Below are positions 41,850-48,638 of a DNA stretch of 48,638 nt, piece after piece; position 1 is the stretch's first letter; each line of letters starts with the position of its first letter. The translations under genes were made by a program, and so were the position numbers. The notes under the pieces are model-generated. The model did not search any database and was not told where the DNA came from. It was given only the letters and a program-made list of their open reading frames with translations. The DNA comes from Haplomitrium mnioides (lineage: Eukaryota > Marchantiophyta > Haplomitriopsida > Calobryales), in the NCBI GenBank assembly GCA_049999725.1, contig JBNGIS010020246.1:1-48638 (forward strand). Reading direction: 5' to 3'.

Positions 41850-43793
41850 TCTCATCCAAAAATCCTTAGGTGTGAGATATCTGATCTCATACCTTTCCAT
41901 GCTTCCTCTTGGTGTTTTCTTTTCTCTCCTTCAAGGCTGATGAAGGGCCAATATTGTGCAGATAGTTGCCTGTGGTTATAGTCTCAGCTCAATGCCTTTC
42001 AATAAGGCCAGCCTCACTCAACATGCATGTAGCCTTCTCAACCAGCTTTCTGTTCAGCCATTTAACTGCACTATTCTATACCGTGCTTGCTCCTGGCTTT
42101 AGTCTGGCTTTGATTCCTTCCTCCTTTCAAGCATCTTTTGAACTCCTTGTTTGTTTGTTCACCTCCTCCATCTGTTCTCAGAGTCTTCACTGAACTGTTG
42201 CTCATTGGTTACTTGGTTGAGAAAATTTCCCAAGGACTTCATCCTTGGTCTTCATGACATACAGGAATGTTTTCCTGCTTTGGTCATCTGTAAATGTCCC
42301 AAAGTACCTGGCTCCTACAGCAGAGGTGACTTTACCAGGGTCCACATACATTGGAGTGGATCATATCTAGCTTGTGCCTTGTTGGTGCAGTGTTTGATTT
42401 CCTGGGCACTGGCTGGGGGTGCTGTTTTTCTTGCACACAAATATCCTAGCCTTCTGTGCCATATCTGTAAGTCTGTTTCTTCTGGGGTTACTGTGATCGC
42501 AGCATTCTCATCTGAAATGGTGATTCCTCCATAAAGGATCCCTGCATTCAGACTTATCAAATATACATGCTGATGCCCTGTTTCTTGTATACAGAACATT
42601 CAGCAATTGGAGTGACGTATGAGAATCTCCCCATACAGTGAATCACACTGCTCTTTTCATCCAAGTACCTGAGCATCCTGGTTTGGATTTAGATCAGGTT
42701 TCACTCCCGGATATTTATGAGACTTGTTGCTTCTGAATCCGGGTACCACCACTGTTCAGTGCAATCACTTTTCAGAGTCCTGCTCTTGGGTGAATCATGC
42801 TGTTCACGTCTAGGTTCCTGAGTCTCCTGGTTTGGATTTGGTTCAGGTCTTACTCCTGGACTTTATGATTGCAGCGATGACTGTTGCTTCTGAATCTGGG
42901 TACCACCTCTGTTCAGTGCAATCACCTCTCAGAGTGTTGCTCTGATTCTTGGAACTAATCTGCTGAGACTAGCTCATGCTCATCATCTGAGCTGTCTTGC
43001 AACATTAGCTTGTCACTCATATTGGTCTTGCCCTTGCCTCTGTTGGCCTTTGCATCTCTGTAGCTCTTGGTGAACTTGGACTTGTCATTCGAAGCAGGTT
43101 TGCCATGCTTCATCTCAGCAGTCCTCCAAGTGCCCACTCCTTTTTTTTTTCTTTTTTTTTGTAAATATGTACACTTTGGAACCTTGCCCTTCTTTGCAAC
43201 TAGTGCTGAATCCATACTGCTACCTTCCTTCTGCCTGGCCATCTTGGTCATCAGGCTGAACTTGAGGCTCGATTTGATTCTGCTACATATGCGAAGAACC
43301 TCTCCATAATGGTGACATGTACTGCTTTAGAGTTCCTGGGGCCTGCTTACATGTCAAAAACTCCTTTGAGTCAGCAAGACCTCTTTGCTCGTTAGCCTTC
43401 TTGAGGCTATACCTCACTTGCGATAGTGAGGGTCTTTACTTGGGTGAATTGCATCTTGCCCAATTTCAGGCAGATCTGAACTACATTCTGCCTGGATCCC
43501 AACAGCAATTTCCTTCTCAGTGACAGTGGTGTCACTAGGTTAGGATTGCCATCATTCTGCTGCATGAAAATTTGTCTTCCAAGGGTCTCCATATGCCATG
43601 GGATTCTTGCCTTGTGACTTCTTTCATGTCACCTTCCTTGTCTGCTAATTGTGCTGTAGTGGGTGTCCTTTCAAAATACTCTTCCAGGCTTTTACTCCCA
43701 GATTGTCTAGCATAGAATAGGAACAATCTCTCCAATATGTGATTTTGAGCTCTTTAAGAATTTCAACAGCGTCCCATGAGTAAGCCCATAACC
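41850..43793 (-). pseudogene. Nested copia element: gag and integrase N-terminal part
   Basis: On the minus strand: gag pieces (43735-43407), a basic gag/zinc-knuckle region (43251-42955, with KTNMSDKLMLQDSSDDEHEL), the GAG-pre-integrase motif (DLQIWHRRLGYLCARK, about 42510-42460), and integrase fragments down to 41850, where the LINE interrupts. The PBS-like GGTTATGGGCTTAC lies at about 43779-43792 beside the LTR. Stops are frequent. Confidence 0.85.
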
Positions 43794-45638
43794 TAATAAA
43801 AATTGATTGAACGATTTTCCCTGGAATGTCTGAAATCTATCTTCGAATCTGGCTCGTCACTGTTTGTGAGTAGATAGGACTCGTTTTTATCCAAACTGAG
43901 TTATCAAAAGATCCCGTTGTCAATTTCGCTGGTAGAGAGAAAAGGGCTCCTGGATGAGTCGGGGCTCCTTGATAAACGCCTTGCGACATCCTCTCCATCT
44001 GCTTCGCGAATATATGCAGAAACTCAGGCTCCTTCTGTCTTTGCTATAGCAGAGACGGGGTGCCTCCCTGTGTCTTCACGATCAGCGAATGGCGCCTGCC
44101 TGTATTCGCACGACTCCCAGCGTCTTCGCGATCAGTTAAAAGAGTGCCTGCCTGTGTTTGCGCGATAGTAGGAGTCGGGCGACTCCCTGTGTGTGCGCGC
44201 TTAGCAAAACGGAAGGAGCCTCCCTGTGTCTGCACGATAGCAGGAGTCGGGTGACTCCCTGTGTGTACGCACTTAGCAAAACGGGAGGGGCCTCCCTGTG
44301 TCTGCACGATTGCAGAAACAGGGCGCTCCCTTTCTTCGTGCAGATAAACAGCAGACTTTGAGCAAGAAATGAAAGGCTTACACAGAATGTATGTTTGCAG
44401 GGATAGCTTGCACTCAATGGTGAGCCCCGAAATATATATGCACAGAGGAGAAATCTCCTCGATAATTACAAAGCGCTAATGAGCGCATGTTTTCTATTAG
44501 AATGTATGCTCGAAAATCCACGTGAAGAAGTTGAGAGACTGTCGAAAAATGAGCACTTTACTCAAAATATGCTTTGAAGGAGACAGCTGATATTAGAAAC
44601 GAAGGTCGGGATACAGGAGAATCGCGATGCTCCAGAAATCGATCACTGGGGGGTCAGGAAATCACGACCTTAGGGTGGATGCGATTTTCACCAGACGCTT
44701 CCCGTCGTGAGCGTCGCTCCCTTGAAATCACAAAAACACGATTAGCAGAATGGAAGTCGAAAAACGGGAAGTCGATTCCCTTTTTCGACTTTCTGATATT
44801 CGCCTCCACACGATGCAGCCTCCTTGCGAACTCGCCACCACACGACGCAGCCTCCTTGCAAACTCACAACTTCCTCACGAAGCATGCTTGTCAGTCAAAT
44901 GTGCTGCTTGTGCTCCAAACGCGAAGTCAGGGAAGTCGCAATGCTGCAACTTGTGCAGATATCAGAGCAGAGGAAGAATGCAAACAGGAGATCTGATTGC
45001 TGAGGATGCTTCCCAATGGGGGGAGCCTCGCTTATATATACAAGGAGGAAAAAACCTCCTATGTTACACCGCGATTGCAGCCTCGATCATCTCTCCGTGA
45101 TTAAAGGAGCGATCATCTCGATGGAGACGTGCATCAAACCTGCGCTACTCCTCAAAGTCTTCTAAGTGACAGATTTGTCACATAATGGCAGGCTTATGTT
45201 CCTGACATGTGGCAGCCCTTAACAATGTAACTAAACTAACAAGAATAATTAGCTATCCGAGTTATAACTAACAGTTTGTTAGTTATCATATTTACAGCAG
45301 CAGAAAATACATTTCCAATATTTTCTATCCTGCCATATGTTTAGCATTAGATCCTGGAGCGATCTACATGCGTCACGTCTTCTCTCTCTCAGTCACGCTA
45401 GAAAAATAGGCTTGTCTAAAATTACCTGTGTGACTGACACGTGGCAGTATACTAGATTAGCCTTAACTAACTACTAAGCTAGTTATGCTAATCATGACTA
45501 ACAATATGTAGTAAAAAATAATATGTAGTCTGTGATTATTTACAAGAGAAAGAATCCTTCCAAGTATTGAACCTTGGGAAGGACTGTATCTGGATCCTAT
45601 TCAGGATCCATCCTCCCACTCAAGCAATGGTTCTCAAT
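43794..45638 (-). mobile_element. 5' LTR of the nested copia element, split by a solo LTR
   Basis: It matches the 34586-35508 LTR throughout. Length without the 831-bp insertion is about 1014 bp against 923. The difference includes an extra 72-bp GC-rich unit (44171-44242 repeated at 44243-44314). The outer edge is followed by the second target copy CCAAA (45639-45643), matching 34581-34585. Confidence 0.92.
44495..45320 (+). mobile_element. Solo LTR, 826 bp
   Basis: It is flanked by TTTTC on both sides (44490-44494 and 45321-45325). Its ends are near-inverted: TATTAGAATGTAT at the start and ATACATTTCCAATA at the end. A TATA-like TTATATATACAAGGAGG at about 45031 resembles an LTR promoter. 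Parts of the 3' third (GTGGCAGCCC, GTTAGTTAT) resemble the 32799-33487 LTR. Confidence 0.8.
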
Positions 45639-45643
45639 ACCAA

Positions 45644-46667
45644 AAACTGATGGGTATGTGGAAAGATACAAGGCAAGGCTGGTTGCCAAAGGATTTGCAC
45701 AGATGGCTGGGGTGGGTTATACAGAAACTTTTGCACCACTTGCAAAGTTTTCTTCAATCAGGTGTCTGTAGGCTGTTGCTGCAATGATGGACTGGGAAGT
45801 ACATTAAGTAGATGTCAAGACAGCGTTCTTGAATGAAGATCTTATGGAAAAGATCTAAATACAGCAGCCAGGAGGATGTGTTGTGAGAGGGAAGGACCTC
45901 TACAAGCATCTAGGGCATGGTACCAGTGGATTAGCACACATCTGATGAAGAACTTTAGGAGGAGTGATGCAGTTCATAGTGTTTACACCTGGAGAAAGGA
46001 AGGGAACATGGTGATTCTGGTCAACTATGTCAATGACATAGTGATGATCAGCAATTATCTGGAGCAGTTGAATCAATGGGTCTGTATTGGGAAATTCTTG
46101 AAAGATATGGAATAGAAAATTGCAAGGCAGTCTGCACTCCATTAGAAGCTGATATGAGATTAACCAAGGAAAGGGGACCTGGAACAAAAAAAGAGGCTGA
46201 AGAGATGACACAAGTGTCATATCAAAATGCTGTAGGCAGTCTGATTTATGCCATGATTTGCCTATGCAGTGGGAGTTACCTCAAGGTTTGTGTCCAACCC
46301 AGGAATGTCTCACTGGCTTGCATTGAAAATAATTTTTAGGTACCTTCGAGGCTTCAAGAATCATGTGCTGGAGTACAGTGGATGTCTGAAATCCACACCG
46401 ATCAGCAACAGTTCACTGATCGTATATAGTGACTCTGATTATGCAGGAAGCAAAGATGATGGAAGGTCCGCATCTGGGCATGCTTTACTAATGGGAAGAG
46501 CCTTGGGTTTTAGGCTGGAAAAACCCACCACCATTTGATACGACAATCAGAGTTGTATATCGTTGGGAAGGATCCAACCTATCACTCAAAGGTGGAGGCA
46601 CTGACAAGGGACAAGCATGAAGGCTTGCTTGGAATGCTTTGTGTGAAAGTGGTTGGCTGAGTGGGAG
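45644..46667 (+). pseudogene. Host Ty1/copia element, rest of RT and RNase H
   Basis: The host reading frame resumes immediately after the target duplication: [41 protein letters not shown], the RT end (GIENCKAVCTPLEADMRL, VGSLIYAM), and RNase H (IVYSDSDYAGSKDDGRSASG). Internal stops, and the absence of an obvious YVDD with intact flanks (VNYVNDIVMI instead), mark it as dead. A polypurine tract GAGTGGGAG ends it at 46667. Confidence 0.88.
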
Positions 46668-47255
46668 TGTTGGAAGTTGATGAGCAGCTCACATTTTTTT
46701 GGTGCTGCTAGTGGAACAGAACTAACTTTCTGTTAAGTCCCTGTTAAAGTTAACTAGTTTGTTAAAGTTAACAGGATAGTTAGCTAGTTAAGGTTTGATT
46801 TTGTTAGTGTTAACCAGTTCTAAAAGTGCCACATGTCAACAGCACAAGGCACCACAATTTTTGCTAGATATATGCTAGGAAGAACAGCACTGACTGCTGC
46901 ATGGATTGCGCATGGGAAATGTCAAGGAGAATCATCAGGTGATGATCTCTATGGAAACTGAGGGAGGAGGTGAAGCTCTGTTCATGTATATTATTTGGAA
47001 AGATCTCCATCGAGAGTATCCTCATTTCACACATATTTGGTGTTGTGCTATTTTCTGCCTGGTTTGCACTTCCTGTCTGCAGATAATCGCCCAGAAGAAG
47101 GGGCTACTCATATTCTGCTATCACAAAGAAGCAAGGAGTCTCACGACTCTGCTATCGCCCACATCGTGGAGACGCTTTCTTTCCTCTTCCTGCAATTCAA
47201 CGTCTGGTGGTTATGTGCTGTACCATCAAGCAAATTGATCTTGATAATTCCAACA
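46668..47255 (+). mobile_element. 3' LTR of the host copia element
   Basis: It begins TGTTGGAAGTTGATGAG right after the polypurine tract and ends AATTCCAACA, an 8-bp inverted terminus (TGTTGGAA/TTCCAACA). Length 588 bp. The partner 5' LTR is not present in the window. Confidence 0.82.
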
Positions 47256-47429
47256 GGATATGCTCTCTGACACCTCCTTGTTACCCACACTCGCACAAAT
47301 ACAAAACAGGGTGACATTGGTGTGAGACCACCAAGTGGGGAACAAGGTTGAACCAGAGAAGTGGGTTTGTCTTATAATCTTATAGGAGAGAGGGCATACA
47401 ATGATGATGTGTATTCATCTCTAGTGGTG

Positions 47430-47660
47430 TTTAGGAAAGTTCTCCAACAGGCAGTCCATGGTTTAACACTTTCTATCCCACCCAGACCAACAATAAGTGA
47501 CCCTCTTCATCCAGGAAATGATGCTGAAGGTATCAGTACTACAATTTGAAGGCAATCATGGCCCTCCAACAGTTCAACACTTCCTTTCCCACTCAGACCA
47601 ATGTTGGCAGGCCCTCTTCAGGTGGTAAATGATGCTGAAGGTATCTACACCAAAATCATC
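47430..47660 (+). pseudogene. Two short LINE ORF2 C-terminal relics
   Basis: Two similar blocks (about 47450-47540 and 47568-47650) each run from TTTAACACTT/TTCAACACTT to AAATGATGCTGAAGGTATC. The second reads like QHFLSHSDQCWQALF, similar to the LINE ORF2 end (QQFLKYHDQRWLALF). Sequence to about 47880 shows nothing else apart from a possible AATTCAATTCAG tail at 47829. Confidence 0.5.
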
Positions 47661-47884
47661 ATCAATCAATGAGTACTCATGAAAGATAGGGCACTTAGTT
47701 TTGCATGTAAACCTATCCTCACAGTTTACTATGTAGTACACTTTTTTAGTTACTCATCTGATCTTTCATCTCCACGCGTTATTCTTTATGAATCAATCAA
47801 TGTCCTCTGAATGCCCCCTAGGTCAGTCCATGCAATTCAATTCAGTTTTCTTGTTTGTGTGTTTTTTTTGTGTACAGTTCCATT

Positions 47885-48638
47885 TTATATAATTTTAGTT
47901 CAGAGTCCTTGCTGGGACCCAATAGTGAAGGCTGGGCTTTATGTGTGCACCGTTGTCATGTGTGTAGATTTTTCCTAGACTACTGCAGCTTCCATTTATG
48001 TGTTTTTATGGTTAGTTATTTTTTTACTTCATAACTATATTATTCAGTGACTTTAGCAGATGTTCTGCATCCAAGTAGTCACCAGTGATGTGCTTCATGT
48101 GCTATGTTCAGGGTGCAGAAGGCCCCAATTACTAACCTTTCAGCAGACCTCTCTGAGAGTTATTCTCTTGGATGTCTGCTTCACAAGAATTGAAATGAAT
48201 GATGTTACAAGCTGATGCTTGAGTTTTGACAGATTTTGATTAGTTTGGATTCTTGGTGGAGTGCTAGGCATCATCATGACTGAGTTTTCCCGTTACTTCT
48301 GGAAAGTGGCAGAAACTCAGTACAAAGATTGATCTGGACCTGCTGTCGGGAACTGACAAAACCACCAGGAAGTTGTGGCAGCTTGTCACTGCTACACATG
48401 TTCAGGCTGAATAGTCTAAATAAAACTCTTGTCGACACCACATAGTGAAGGTTGCACTCTATGTGTGCAGAGTTGTGATCTGTGTAGGTCTTTCCTAGAC
48501 TATTGCTTCCATTTATTTGTTTTTGTGGTTAGTTTTACTCTCCACAACTTCATATATAGTTGGATTCTTGGTGGAGTGCTAGGCATCATCATGACTGAGT
48601 TTTCCTGTTACTTCCGGAAAGTGGCAGAAACTCAGTAC
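47885..48638. repeat. Tandem copies of the ~530-bp repeat at the window end
   Basis: The same family as 19886-21510. GGAGTGCTAGGCATCATCAT occurs near 48258 and again near 48571, with shared phrases such as AGCAGACCTCTCTG and GATTGATCTGGACCTGCTG. The later unit is shortened at a TATATA run and the array leaves the window. Confidence 0.88.

Noticed and set aside
38030-41850. 5-bp target duplication TATGC for the LINE
   Set aside because: TATGC occurs on both sides, but the flanks do not align cleanly and 5 bp is too short to trust for a LINE.
1-48638. tRNA or rRNA genes
   Set aside because: I saw no convincing tRNA box pair or rRNA core sequence by reading. tRNAscan-SE would settle this.

Overview
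This is a draft-assembly window (100-base N gap at 3613-3712) from a nuclear plant genome. Four ordinary host genes with plant-type GT-AG introns are mixed with heavily nested retroelements. One gene (HCF101) is a plastid Fe-S scaffold found in plants, and a plastid-type shikimate kinase lies nearby. Very long TE-filled introns, a LINE with a short-repeat tail and a ParB-like/DNA-methyltransferase pseudogene make me lean to a large-genome land plant, possibly non-flowering. The species is not identifiable from what I can see.

Layout. 1-3065: decayed multi-exon (+) gene combining a ParB/Srx-like segment with a beta-class DNA amino-methyltransferase-like segment. A palindromic minisatellite sits in one intron and poorer copies lie in its 3' flank. 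3924-8893: decayed Ty3/gypsy element on the minus strand. 8894-9850: AT-rich degenerate repeats. 10271-13152 (-): plastid-type shikimate kinase, 11 exons, with a long N-terminal extension. 13490-25916 (+): UDP-N-acetylglucosamine diphosphorylase, 15 exons and 493 codons, apparently intact although four introns hold LINE pieces and a ~530-bp tandem repeat. 26339-28046 (-): RAD51-like recombinase, 9 exons, 341 residues. 28088-31153 (+): the first five exons of HCF101. Its remaining exons are not visible in the window.

31154-47255 is a TE nest. A (+) Ty1/copia element is split inside its reverse transcriptase by a second copia element on the minus strand (34586-45638, 5-bp target duplication). 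That element carries a near-complete LINE (38036-41845), a solo LTR (44495-45320) and SINE-like insertions. A separate copia gag plus LTR on the minus strand lies at 31921-33487. The window ends in more copies of the ~530-bp repeat first seen inside the UAP intron.

How the genes relate. The host genes form two divergent pairs: SK/UAP with 337 bp between start codons, and RAD51/HCF101 with only 41-83 bp. UAP and RAD51 end tail to tail. SK feeds plastid aromatic biosynthesis, UAP makes UDP-GlcNAc in the cytosol, RAD51 acts in nuclear homologous recombination, and HCF101 delivers [4Fe-4S] clusters in the chloroplast. I see no shared pathway, so the pairing looks positional or promoter-based. Exon joins were deduced by eye from splice sites, reading phase and family conservation; no alignment was run.
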